The notes under the pieces were generated by a model. It was not told where the DNA came from, ran no database searches, and saw nothing but the letters and a program-made list of their open reading frames with translations. From Plotosus lineatus (lineage: Eukaryota > Chordata > Actinopteri > Siluriformes > Plotosidae): a DNA stretch of 64,000 nucleotides. The stretch's first letter is position 1, and every line of letters starts with the position of its first letter. Location: positions 52,892,996 through 52,956,995 of the forward strand of contig CM045732.1 in assembly GCA_024760905.1 (NCBI GenBank), given 5' to 3'. The position numbers and the translations under genes were made by a program. Of the stretch, positions 22,601 through 33,119 are shown in pieces.

Positions 22601-25600
22601 ACACCATTTTTAATACATTAATTTAAAAATAAACTAAAACTGAATTTTTGCATGTATCCTTTTTATATTTTAAGCAGTACGCTGCCTGTTCTCAAACCAT
22701 CTCAGGTGTAACTGACACAACAGACTGATTTTTATTGTGTTTGTTTTTCACACACATGTCTTAGATGAGATTCTCTCAAGTGAGCCTTCCCTGAAGCTGC
22801 ATTTTGTGATTATAATATACAGATATATTTAATGTGGCAGTGGCGGCCTGGTGGTAAATGTGCTGGATCACTGATCCTAAGGTTGGGGGTTCAAGCCCCA
22901 CTCTCCAAGGCTTGTCACTGTTCCCCCAGTGCACCTAACTGGGTTATCAAAGGCCAGCCATGTCTCTCAGTGTCTATGGTGTGAGGTTCATGTAAAAGAA
23001 CCATTGCTGACTTTCGACAAGAGTAGCTGCAAAGCCATCAGCGTGTTTCCGCCCTGCGATAGCCTGGCGAGCTGTCCAGGGTGTACTCTGCCCTTGCTCG
23101 GAGTTGGCTGGGATGGGCGCCAGCTTCCCCGCAACCCCAATTAGGATTAATCAGTTACAGAAAATGAATGATGAAGATATATTTAACATATACAGTGGTA
23201 TGAAAAAATATCTGAACCTTTTGGAATTTCTCACATTTCTGCATAAAATCACCATCAAATGTGATCTGAACTTTGTCAAAATCACACAGATGAAAAAACA
23301 GTGTCTGCTTTAACTAAAAACACCCAAACATTTATAGGTTTTCATATTTTAATGAGGATAGCATGCAAACAATGCCAGAAGGGGGAGGAATATGTAACCG
23401 AACCATCACATTTAATATTTTGTGGCCCTCCCCTTTGGCAACAATAACTTCAACCAGACGCTTCCTGTAGCTGCAGATCAGTCTGGCACATCGATCAGGA
23501 CTAATCTTGGCCCATTCTTCTTTAAAAAACTGCTGTAGTTCAGTCAGATTCCTGGGATGTCTGGCATGTATTGCTGTCTTGAGGTCATGCCACAGCATCT
23601 CAATGGGGTTCAAGTCTGGACTTTGACTTGGCCACTCCAGAACGTATATTTTGTTCTTCTGAAACCATTCTGAAGTTTATTTACTTCTGTGCTTTGGATC
23701 ATTGTCTTGTTGCAGCATCCATCCTCTTTTTAGCTTCAACTGTCTGACAGACGGCCTCAGGTTTTCCTGCAAAACATCCTGATAAACGTTTGAATTAATT
23801 TTTCCATTAATGATTGCAAGTTGTCCAGGCCCCGAGGCAGCAAAACAGCCCCAAACCATGATGCACCCTCCACCATGCTTCACGGTGGGGATGAGGTGTT
23901 GATGTTGGTGAGCTGTTCCATTTTTCCTCCACACATGACGTTGTGTGTTCCTCCCAAACAATTCAACTTTGGTTTCATCAGTCCACAAAATATTTTGCCA
24001 AAACTTCTGTGGAGTGTCCAAGTGCCTTTTTGCAAACATTAAATAAGCAACAATGTTTTTTTTAGACAGCAGTGGCTTCCTCCTTGGAGTCCTCCCATGA
24101 ACACCATTCTTGGCCATTGTTTTACATATAGTTGATATGTGCACAGAGATATTGGACTGTGCCAGTGATTTCTGTAAGTCTTTAGCAGACACTCTAGGGT
24201 TTTTTTACCTCTCTGGGTATTCTGCGCTGAACTCTTGGCGTCATCTTTGGTGGATGGCCACTCCTTGGGAGAGAAGCAACAGTGCCAAACTCTCTCCATT
24301 TGTAGACAACTTCTGTGACTGTCGATTGATGAACATCTAGACTTTTAGAGATGGTTTTGTATCCTTTCCCAGCTTTATACAAATCAACAATTCTTGATCA
24401 CAGGTCATCAGACAGCTCTTTTTGAGAGAGCCATGGTGCACATCAGACAATGCTTCTCATCAAGACAATTCTTACCAGATGTGTGTTTTATAGTGGGCAG
24501 GGCAGCTTTAAACCACTCATCAGTGATTGGGCACACACCTGACTTAAATTGTTTGGTAAAAATTGGTTTCAATTGCTCTTTAAGTCTCCTTAGGCAGAGG
24601 GTTCAGTTACTTATTCATCCCCCTTCTGTCATTGTTTGCATGCTATCCTCATTAAAATATGAAAACCTATAAATGTTTGGGTGGTTTTAGTTAAAGAAGA
24701 CATTGTTTTTTCATCTGTGTAATTTTGACAAAGATCAGATCATATTTAATGGTGATTTTATGCAGAAATGTGAGAAATTTCAAAAGGTTCAGATACTTTT
24801 TCATACCACTGTACAGTATTTTGAATATTGGCTTCCAGACTTTCTGAAAATGGCAATTCTGCATTAATATGGAAGAATCAGTCTCATTATGTGAGTTTGG
24901 TTTTAATGGTGCATTTGAGTATTTTCTTTCTTGTTTGCTCAGACCCAGGCTCGGGACTACAGTACCAAGACTGATTGTCGTAGGGATGCTTTATCTGATT
25001 TTCTCTTCTGTGGAGGGTGTCCTCAGGGTTACAAGGGTACTTTGCTTGATTTTGTATTCACATCTATTTTCTAAAAAAAATATGTATCCATTACAACAAA
25101 AGGTTTCTGTTGTTTCTGTTTTTAAAGGGTTTTTATGGCACTGTGGCTCTTGTCGCAAATCTCAGTCTCTCTCTTACCGATTCCTGTGTCATATGGTGGA
25201 TATCCTTTTAACAAGAAAAAAGCTCTGTCTTGGTCAGCCATCACACTACAGACAAGGCATTTTATTACAGAGTCTTGAAACATCACCATTTGGTTTACCA
25301 GACTTTCCTAAGTATAAAATTTAGTAGTCAGCAGCCCTGTCAATATTTCTACAATTAAAATTTTATATGGCAAACTCAGGCACATGGAGTGATGTAGAAA
25401 GTACAATATGAAACTGCTTTTAATTGAAATGTTACTTATCTGATAAAGTTGTTGCGTTGTCCATGCTGGAAATGCTGAAGTCAAGTCCTCCTAAAGCATT
25501 TCTCAGAATTTCTTCAAATTCGGCAGACATGTTGATGTGCTAAGAATCCGCGTGTTATATACTGGTGATTTATAACACCGTTATGTTACCATGTAATAAA

Positions 25601-26946
25601 TTCCTTCACAATCCTGAATAAAGACCTTCCTCACAGAGAGAAAGGTAAAAAAAGACTTAAACCCTTGTGAAAAGGGAACAACAAAGAGTTAACATAATCA
25701 TGCAAAAAAAAATTTGCTATTTTATGATATAAAGTCGAATGCAACGGTGGAGCTCATAGGCATGGAACATGAAGTTAAAGAGTTTCCCATGTCCATGCCT
25801 AAGTTAATGCTGGTCAGCTGTTATATATCATTGATTTACATTATGACAGACAGTGAAAAAAAATCAAAACAAAAAAAGACTTATTCAAAATGAAATCGAA
25901 ACTTCCCCCCCAAAAAAAGAGGCTCAGACACCACTGCTCAGATTCACACGATTAAAAATGCACTGCTATGTTAGGTATTCAGACAAACCTTTATCAAGCA
26001 AAACAAAACCAATCATCCAATCATATATAAGGATAATCATAACAACAAGACAGGTAATACAAGTGATAGGCAGTGGGAAAAAAATTCAGTTTTACTTTCG
26101 CTCCACACCTAGTCAGGAAATACAGGGGAGACTTGTGTATTCCTTATTGATTAATTATTAAAGTTAAAGTGTGTTTTTAACAGCTTTTATAACCCATAAC
26201 AAAATGCTTTGAATAAGCACAGAAGTGTGGACAGCTAACATAAATATATTTTCCCAATTTTTGTCTATTTTACCATTTGAGTTTCCCCACTGGGATTATC
26301 TCTCTATCTCTCTCTATGTCGTTTTTTCCATCTGTTCAAAAGTGTATGAAGGTGCTTTTCATTCAAAAGTCCTTAACTGGAGAATCGCACGTTTTCATCA
26401 GTCTGTCTCAAACGACACGGCTCCTGAAGATGCGCAGAAATGTGGTCAAGCTCTCATTATATCAGCACTTCACTAACACACTCATCTTTGCCGTGCTGGG
26501 TGAGTTGCATTTCTGTGTCAGCAAGTTAAAATGAGGTTACTGTATATTATACTGTATGTTCTCTTTATATGTGCAGCGTCTATCATATTCATCATATGGA
26601 CAACCAGACAGTTCAAATTTGTCGACTGCCAGTCAGTGAGTAATACGTCTTCTTGGCTGTCATATTAACAAACTGCTGTGTCTTTCTGTTTCTGAGTAAG
26701 ACATATTTTGGGTTTGCCAGGGTTGGAAAGACCTGTGGGTGGATGACGCTTTCTGGAGGCTTCTCTTCTCGACCATCTTGTTGGTCATCATGGTGCTGCT
26801 ACGACCCTCTGTCAATAGTCAGAGGTTAGAAGAATGTATAGCATGTGTCGATGAAGATCGTACTGCAACAGCAACGTTTTATCTGAATAGCAGCACAAGT
26901 GTGTGTGTGTGTGTATGTGTGTGTGTATGTGTGTGTATATGTGTGT

Positions 26947-27004
<58 letters not shown>

Positions 27005-28966
27005 TTAAATAAAAGTTTTCTCTGTTTAGATTTTCTCATTCCACACTCATTGATGAGGATGATGAGGATGATGATGAAGATGCAAAGGAGCCCATGTTAA
27101 ATGAAGCCTTTGGTAAGGACTTAATATTGATAAAGACCTTCAACGAACAACAGAAACAACAAACCAAATAAAAGATATATTTACAACCATGATAAGCAGA
27201 ACAAAGATCTCAGGCTATTTTAGGTTCATACTCACAGAACCCTGGGCAGCCGAAAACTGAAAAAGACCTGTTTTGTTTTGTTTTTTTAATTGTGTTTCTG
27301 TACATTGCAAAATCAGGTTTCTATTCTTGAATTCCTGTTCAGGAAGTGTCCCGACTTACGGCCACATTTGGTTCCGACCAATAGGTTGTAAGACAGTTTG
27401 GACGTACGTCGGGTCTGTACATGTATCACTGCTAGTATGTGTACTGTAACTTTTCTACACATTTTGTCAAAAACACTTTGAAATTAGCACCAAGCAGCAG
27501 AGTTGGCCTATTCTTAAACGCTTCTAATAATATTTTTATAATAATAATATTCATAATAATAATGATAATTATATTATAATTATTAAGAATATTAATGTTG
27601 CTGTTTTTTTCCCTTGTTAGAATAACTTTAATTCTTTTTTATTAAAAACTAAAAAATTATTAATAAAGTGCATCAATTTGCCTGAAAATAAAAAAAGTAT
27701 CCTTATTTAAACTGTAAACATTTTTGACCAACAATTTGAAACATTTGATACTGAAAATAAAATTAAATAAAATCAATAAATAATAATAAATTCAAATTGA
27801 TCAGCAATATTCATTAAACCGGGGATTTAGCTCGGTTGGTAGAGCGTCCGCTTTATCCGCCGGAAAGTCAGACTTTGAATTCGTTTGCGTCATACCTACC
27901 ATAAGACATTAAAATTTGGGAGTTGTTGCTTCCTGCTTGGCGCTCAGTATTAAAGGATAAAATACAATAACTGGCGCTGCACAGTGGCCACAGGTGCCCG
28001 GAGCACAAAAAACACCACAGAGTGCTTTGAGCATAATATTCAGTATGGCGCTATATAAGTCTACTACTACTACAATTAACTCAGGAGCACAACATATAAA
28101 ACACTTTAACTTACAAAACAAAAATGAATGAAACAAATTGTATTATTATTAATATTATTATTATTATTATTATTTGTCAAAATAATGACGTCCAGATTAA
28201 TGGTACAATGAGCACGTTTTGCAGAGCACAGCTTTTCGAAACTCGATACTGAACTCTCAGCTCCTGCTCAATGCTGAACTGGGACCTGCACTTATTTTCG
28301 CAGCGCTGACGTCATCCAGCATGACGGAGACCGTGTGTGCTGCAGGTAGGATCAGTTCCTCCACTATGCTGTAGGGTTTTCTGCACTGAGCAGTTTGGTA
28401 CAGTACTCCACCTTATCTGATGCTAACAGAGCTCGCGAGTTTGCTGGAGTAGCATTCGCAAAGCGGGATGGTTGTTGACAATATTCGGCGTGTTTACGCT
28501 GAAAAAACTCACGCAGCTCATCACGTGTGATGTCTTTAAGTGACGCCTGAATTTATTTGGGTTTATGCTGTCCGCCGCTAATGTTCTCAGACACAATAAA
28601 CACAGCGCTCTTTCCTCGTTTCTCATCGCAGCACAGTGGAGCCGAGTGCTACATCCGCTTCATCATACCTCCTCAACTTAACTTCTGGGATACTTTCGTT
28701 TCTCTCACTGTCTCCATCTCTCCCCGCCTCTCTTTCCCGCCCCATTAAAAATTTCCATGATGGGTTTACAGTATTACCTTCACTTCTTATTTTATCACTG
28801 AGCACACTCTGACAGTGAGGAAACCACTGCCACCTGCTGTAGTGGATGTACAATTGCACTTTATTCTAATACGAAAAAAAAGCATGCTCTCTGGCATCGC
28901 ACCGCGCCCCCCTGGCATCACACTGCGCCCCACTATTTGAGAACCACTGATCTACAATCACACAAG

Positions 28967-29006
<40 letters not shown>

Positions 29007-29723
29007 TTCGGCTGTACATTTGCTGTTTTTGTCTCCCTGTGGTATTTTTCATTAATTCTGCATTAATGTAAATTTGTTGACCCTTTCGTATATATAACGT
29101 GAACATTTGAGAACATCCTGCTAATAATATTACTGTTTTTTTTTAAATTGTGATGAATCTCACTCTCTCTCATCTTTTTCTTATTAAATACACATATATG
29201 GTTTCACCCATTTGATCCTCATAAATAATAGGCTGGAATCAGCTTGGCGAGGCTGATGATATTCACATACATGATATCCAAGTATATAAGCTATTTATTA
29301 CATTTTTCTTTAGTTATGGGTGGTTGTAAAGTTGAACTTTTTTGTAAGTCGCGCATTCCTGTAGGGAACTTGATGAGCTGACTGTTATAGTCCTGTTCTT
29401 TAAAGTTTAATAGTTTGCACATATTGTGAAGCTTTTTTGCTCACCAAGAGCTGTTACTTGTGTTACTGTAACCTTCCCGTGACCACAATCTAATCTAACC
29501 TCTATGAATGAGGTTTCTCCACCCAAAAAAGAAATGACCTCTTAGTGGCTTTTTTGTATGTCTGTTTTATATAGTTCCACCTTTCTGTATATGTGCTGTA
29601 CACTCATCATCACTCATTTATTTTCTGAACTGCTTAATTCTACTACTTGGGTCACAATGAGGCCTATCAACTTTGCAAAGGTGTGGTACATTCTGAAAAA
29701 TACCTCAGGGCAAAACACATACT

Positions 29724-29771
<48 letters not shown>

Positions 29772-32209
29772 CCATTCACACTCCCCCTCACACCTAGAGG
29801 CAATTTGAACCAGATAATTAGCCTACTGTGCATGTCTTGAACTGAGGGAGGAAACCAGAGTACCCAGAAGGAAACGCAAACAAACATCAGGAGAACATGC
29901 AAACTCCACAAAGAAATGCCTGAGGCCAGGACTCCAATTCAGGATGTTCTTGCTGTGGGGCGGATGCGGTGAACACTGTGCCTTCATGTCACCCTCGCTG
30001 TAGGCTAGTATGTAAAAATCCTAAGAGGTCAACAGTTCCTGAAATACTCAAACCAACCAGTCTGCTACTCACAGCCTTGTCACAGGTAAATTCAGTGATA
30101 TCATTTTTTCCTCCGGATGGGTAGTGGTGGCCTAAGTGGTACAGGGCGCTGGATCACTGATCCTAAGGTTGGGGGTTCGAGTTCCACGCTCCACAAGGTT
30201 GTCACTGTCCCCCCAGTGCAGCTAACTGGGTTATCAAAGGCCGGCTTTGTCTATGGTGAGAGGTTCATGTAAAAGAGACATTGCTGATTTTCGACAAGAG
30301 GAGCTGCAAAGTGTTTCCGCCCTGCGATGGCCTGGCGAGCTGTCCAGGGTGTACTCTGCCCTCGCCTGGAGTCGGCTGGGATGGACGCCAGCCTCCCCGC
30401 GACCCTAATTAGGGATAAGCGGTTACAGAAAATGAACATATTTTTCCATTGTTTTGTGTAATGTGAAGTGTGACTGATGAGATAAACGGTAAAAACATTC
30501 TTCTAAACTTGTGTTTATTGCTGCTGGATTGAACCGTGAGGAAAGTAAACACTGCTGAAGTTAATTTAGGTGAAATGTTGTTGGGAAGCCTGGTTTATTG
30601 TGGTCTTGTTGCGTGTTTTGTTTTCAGATGGAATGAAAATGAGAGGCACAAAGTCTGAAGCGAACTCCAGTCAGAAACTCTTCAGCAAAGAGGTGAGAAC
30701 ATCTTACATTAAAGATCAAGTTAATCAGGTGTGCACTCGATATGAATATATTGCGTGTAAAACCCTTCAATTGAATTTCAAATGACGAACTCATAATTTT
30801 ACCTTGGTGTGTTAATCTTTTATAATAATTAGTGTGTTGACATTGATGCGCATGTCTTATAGAGCTCGCAGGATGAAGACCTGAAATGGGTGGAAGAGAA
30901 CATTCCTTCAACTGTAGTAGATGTGTGAGTATTAATAATCTTAAGAAGTAGTATTCTATTACCTACATCAAGGGTGGCCAGCCCGCGGCTCCCGAGCCAC
31001 ACTCTTTGTCTGGTTTCATGTGGCTCTTACGTTCATATTGAAGTTTGTGGGTTTTTTTATCGTACGTGTTTGCTTCGCTTGAGTTCAATATGGTATTTTC
31101 GTTAAATGCACTTGTGCGTACGATGAAAATAATGCAAAGGTTCCCAGTATGGGCGAGATCATTTAAGTAAACAATTTGTGTCAAGTTAGCTCTTAATGGC
31201 AGAGGAAAAAAATGCACAGTAAAAAAAGAAAATATAAAAATGAACACGGGATATTTTTAACAGAGTGGGAGGAGTTTATATTTTTATTGAACGTAATAGT
31301 GAGCCATTCTACCTTATGCAGGCGTCTTTATCGCATTTCAGCGCTTCAAATCGTCAGCGCCACTTCAGCTTACTGCATGCTAACTTCGATCAGGAATTTC
31401 CTAAAGGGACTGAACTTTGCAAGCACAAGTTGTTCACTTTGAAATTTCAAGACCAAAAAGCAGATACGTACAGTTTTCCCAAAAATTTACTAAGCGCTCA
31501 GAGACCGTAATGCTTGCATCGTATCAACTGACTTGGAACATGACACGGGCCAAAACACCATATAATGAAGGAGAGTTCGTTAAAAAAAATGCCTCAGTGA
31601 TGTTGTTAACATCTTGTCTCCTGACAACAGCAAACTAAAACGCATGGTATCGGACGTCCAACTGTCCCTCCACACTGTTGAACTCAGATAATCGGACATT
31701 AACACGGCTATTGAATCACAGTTACGATCTGACCTTCAAAGATGTGAGAATTTTATGAGAATATTGGTGTGTGAATTTAAAATAAATCTGGCTTAGCAGA
31801 GGTGAGTGTGTGTGTGAGAAAGGAATGGGTGATGTTCATGTGTGCCCATGTGTATGATGTGGCCTTTTGTGGTAACACTGTATAAAATGTGGCTTTTGGT
31901 CTCTGACTGGTTGGCTGCTCCTGACCTAGATGAAGCCAGGAGAGAAAAGAATTCTGCCAAGTTGGTTATTTTTCTTCTCTTTTTTAAAGTCTCTTTTCAT
32001 GAAGAATGCATTTTATTTCTATACATTTTATTGTGATCTGCATTGATTGCTTACACTGGGTTTACACTACGGCACGATGTCCACGATCTTCATGATTTGA
32101 GAGAATCGTGAGGAGTGTGAGGGTCATAGGATTCAAATTGTGATGAGAGTGGGGGATTATAGGATTTAATCGTGATGATCTCGAGGGAACTTAGTGGATT
32201 CATGGTGAT

Positions 32210-32246
<37 letters not shown>

Positions 32247-32920
32247 TTATCATTATTATGATGTACGGTATTATGATTTGGCGCCAATTGTGATAGAACG
32301 TTGGAATCCTAGAGTGCTGCAGATCTTAGCAGAGCATAGCAGACCATGATGCACTTTCAAAGGGGATCTTGATGAACTTGGAAACACGAATCCTTGAAGT
32401 TTCATCATGCACCCTGCCTCCTTTTTCATACTGCAGTTATGCTCCAAGCATACTCATAAATCGTGGAGCGCCACGCTTTTGTGATTTGCAGAGATTACGG
32501 GCGTCGTGCCCCAGTGTAAACCCAGGGTTTAAGTCATAATTATTTGACTGATTTGATTTGGATTTCATTCAAACATGTTTTATTAAGGATTACAGTATCC
32601 TGAATTCTATCATTATCTTGGGTTCTAAAGCTGTCTTGCAACACTGTGGATGTTTTTTTGGTGTTGTTGTTCATGCTGGTTTACATTTCTCTTTTTTTAT
32701 AGAGCTTTGCCTGTGATGTTGGATGATGAAGAGGTAGACTGAATAATAATTTCTGTGTGTTGCATAAATCATTGGATCTTTATCTGTCATAAACTTATGA
32801 GCTATCAATCAGATAAAGAGAGTCATTGCACAAATTATGCTCTTTTTTTAACATTTTTTTTTATCTTCCTTCTGATAGGAACTTCTCAAAACCAAGTTGG
32901 AGAGATCTAAGATGGATTAA
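16633..32920 (+). CDS. tmem87a: Transmembrane protein 87A (20 coding exons, complete)
   Basis: Encodes a 564-residue Golgi membrane protein of the GOLD-domain seven-transmembrane (TMEM87) family, linked in mammals to endosome-to-Golgi traffic and proposed ion conductance. Exons: 16633-16740, 19217-19274, 19460-19560, 19982-20098, 20187-20231, 20523-20570, 20690-20840, 20946-21007, 21187-21370, 21452-21551, 24943-25036, 25128-25199, 26391-26499, 26577-26635, 26721-26824, 27030-27112, 30628-30692, 30863-30924, 32703-32733, 32879-32920. All joins keep frame. Residues 1-22 look like a signal peptide. A luminal cysteine-bearing domain reaches to about 228. Seven hydrophobic segments lie between about 231 and 466 ([53 protein letters not shown]). 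The acidic cytosolic tail contains [15 protein letters not shown] and [11 protein letters not shown] and ends KLERSKMD. The start is the ATG at 16633 (A at -3); an in-frame TTG at 16603 is not used. Human TMEM87A is 555 residues. Closest alternative is the paralogue tmem87b; the vps39 neighbour and the C-terminus favour 87a. Confidence 0.95.
17440..17581 (-). repeat. tRNA-SINE-like fragment in tmem87a intron 1
   Basis: Reads caaagtaacttacaattatc, then ggccttgctcaagggcccaa, then actggtgactgctgacttac on +. This arrangement is a common fish SINE body in reverse. It abuts a family C copy. Confidence 0.55.
17582..17915 (+). repeat. tRNA-derived SINE family C copy in tmem87a intron 1
   Basis: Contains cacaacaagaaggttctggg and ggtttgagccctgggctcgg, gaggagtttgcatgtcttct, gtactctgatctcctcccac, and the tail cagctaagataggcacagcc with ctatgaccctaagaggattg. 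Confidence 0.75.
17916..18684. other. tmem87a intron 1 sequence, nothing recognised
   Basis: AT-rich intronic DNA without a recognised repeat or exon. Confidence 0.4.
18685..19150 (+). repeat. SINE family A 3' fragment followed by family C copy
   Basis: At 18685-18775 a degraded family A tail (gtactctgcccgcgctccc, accctaattagtattaaaca). At 18865-19150 a family C copy (gtggtggcatagtgattagc, tctcgcagcaagatagttct, gtgtaccttacttagccca, gaccctaataaaggacaaag). A short TG/TA run follows, just ahead of exon 2. Confidence 0.6.
22170..22470 (+). mobile_element. tRNA-derived SINE family B in tmem87a intron 10, perfect 15-base duplication
   Basis: Head ggggccagtggagtagttgt, ctcatgatcaggaggttgtg, B-box region gttcaaatcccagttagac; tail ccggggataagcaccggcct. 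The 15-mer attggactgttgcat flanks it exactly at 22155-22169 and 22471-22485. The flanking duplication ties the boundaries to the base. Confidence 0.92.
22836..23170 (+). mobile_element. tRNA-derived SINE family A, plain tail, in tmem87a intron 10
   Basis: Head ggcagtggcggcctggtggt, B-box gttgggggttcaagccccac, body taactgggttatcaaaggcc, tail caaccccaattaggattaat then aaaatgaatga. Ends 22 bases before the Tc1-like element. Confidence 0.88.
23193..24811 (-). mobile_element. Tc1/mariner-type DNA transposon, complete but inactive
   Basis: A 1619-base element starting CAGTGGTATGAAAAA next to TA at 23191-23192 and ending ttcataccactg next to TA at 24812-24813. The two ends are near-identical inverted repeats of about 190 bases: on one side down to gcatgctatcctcattaaaat, mirrored by attttaatgaggatagcatgc. 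It lies in tmem87a intron 10, against the gene's direction. High similarity of the ends suggests a moderately young insertion. Confidence 0.93.
23332..24432 (-). pseudogene. Tc1-type transposase, broken
   Basis: Pieces in several frames on the minus strand. An N-terminal helix-turn-helix region reads [20 protein letters not shown] with [13 protein letters not shown]. Then come the first catalytic Asp in [11 protein letters not shown], a glycine-rich [19 protein letters not shown] block, the second Asp in [11 protein letters not shown] and the Glu in [10 protein letters not shown]. So the DDE triad is visible, but frameshifts near the start codon and near 24190 and a stop after HRSK separate the parts. 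The C-terminal end reads on into the inverted repeat. No intact enzyme can be made. Confidence 0.92.
25200..26390 (+). other. tmem87a intron 12: U12-type AT-AC intron
   Basis: The exon before it ends in codons for ...CVIWW and the exon after begins [17 protein letters not shown], an uninterrupted conserved segment when joined in phase 0. The intron begins atatcctttt, the U12-type donor consensus of the AT-AC class. It has the branch-site match ccttaac at 26371-26377 and ends AC (26389-26390), about 14 bases after the branch adenosine. No GT-AG pair nearby restores the conserved residues. The minor spliceosome is inferred to remove it. Confidence 0.88.
26900..27001. repeat. (GT)n microsatellite just before tmem87a exon 16
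   Basis: Interrupted GT repeat of about 100 bases ending 29 bases before the exon 16 start at 27030. Frames with alternating Cys-Val across it are artefacts. Confidence 0.95.
27821..28074 (+). repeat. tRNA-derived SINE candidate (type E)
   Basis: Begins ggggatttagctcggttggt and agagcg, a convincing tRNA 5' half with D arm and A box. Anticodon and T arms do not fold, so it is not a tRNA gene. The 3' end reads tatggcgctatataagtcta then (cta)n. The ggcgctatataa ending is seen in other tRNA-derived SINEs of animals. Confidence 0.55.
28220..28949 (-). pseudogene. hAT-type transposase remnant with BED zinc finger
   Basis: On the minus strand, [20 protein letters not shown] followed by [10 protein letters not shown] has the Cys-x2-Cys...His-x4-His pattern of a BED finger typical of hAT-derived transposases. 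Downstream frames are broken. The terminus read on the minus strand is cagtggttctcaaatagtgg, a usual hAT end, at 28949. The left limit is uncertain. Confidence 0.7.
28968..29003. repeat. (CG/CA)n microsatellite
   Basis: gcgcgcgc changes into a CA repeat; about 36 bases. Confidence 0.9.
29605..29992 (-). repeat. SINE family C copy with internal (CA)n, tmem87a intron 16
   Basis: On the minus strand: cctcacag-like ccccacagcaagaacatcct, gtggagtttgcatgttctcc, ctgggtactctggtttcctc. A (CA)n microsatellite lies at 29726-29770. The 3' part on + reads tgcttaattctactacttgg. Confidence 0.65.
30119..30438 (+). mobile_element. tRNA-derived SINE family A, plain tail, tmem87a intron 16
   Basis: Head ggtagtggtggcctaagtgg, B-box ggttgggggttcgagttcca, body gcagctaactgggttatcaa, tail cgcgaccctaattagggata and cagaaaatgaa. 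Confidence 0.88.
30969..31923 (+). mobile_element. hAT transposon remnant with 8-base target duplication, tmem87a intron 18
   Basis: Starts caagggtggccagcccgcgg and ends ggttggctgctcctg, imperfect inverse ends, flanked by acctacat (30961-30968) and acctagat (31924-31931), 7 of 8 identical. Inside, broken + strand frames include [28 protein letters not shown] and [19 protein letters not shown], which resemble the N-terminal part of hAT-derived GTF2IRD2/ZBED-like transposases. Most of the catalytic region is deleted. Confidence 0.8.
32056..32524. mobile_element. MITE with inverted ends, tmem87a intron 18
   Basis: Left end ctgggtttacactacggcac, right end read inversely ctgggtttacactggggcac: 17 of 20 positions agree. 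No ORF. Contains a (GAT)n run at 32211-32243. Superfamily is not assigned; flanking duplications are not clear. Confidence 0.7.
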
Positions 32921-33090
32921 GACACAGGAAAAAGAGTCACAAGTGTTGTTTCATCAGTTCGCCAAGGACTTTCTCAATAATATAAAATATGATTCAGTAA
33001 AGTCCCATGACTTGAAGCAAATATTTATATTTTATTTATATGAGCACAAAAAATGAACCTGGGTCTTATTAGGCCAGTTGTAGAGCTTGA

Positions 33091-33096
33091 AATAAA
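33091..33096 (+). promoter_or_regulatory. Polyadenylation signal AATAAA for tmem87a
   Basis: Canonical AATAAA 171 bases after the stop codon, within gcttgaaataaatgttctg. A short 3' UTR is implied; later alternative sites are possible. Confidence 0.65.
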
Positions 33097-33119
33097 TGTT
33101 CTGTTGACTGCATTTCTTA

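Larger units (their letters stand above)
27340..29361. mobile_element. Candidate Tigger-like element hosting other insertions (tmem87a intron 16)
   Basis: Left end caggaagtgtcccgacttac; right end read inversely caggaatgcgcgacttacaa, giving imperfect inverted repeats, with TA after the right end. The interior contains a SINE-like unit (27821) and a hAT remnant (to 28949), so it is a nest. The left end lacks a clear TA. The pairing of these two ends is inference. Confidence 0.5.

Noticed and set aside
25196..26391. GT-AG alternatives for tmem87a intron 12
   Set aside because: The GT within tggtgg and nearby AG acceptors break the frame or the conserved WW-VFISL junction. The AT-AC reading fits donor, branch site and protein.
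26739..27008. Open frame with alternating Cys-Val
   Set aside because: Its first part is tmem87a exon 15; the rest is translation of a GT microsatellite.
27821..27893. tRNA gene
   Set aside because: Only the acceptor/D-arm half fits. Anticodon and T arms do not pair, and the sequence continues into a SINE-like body.
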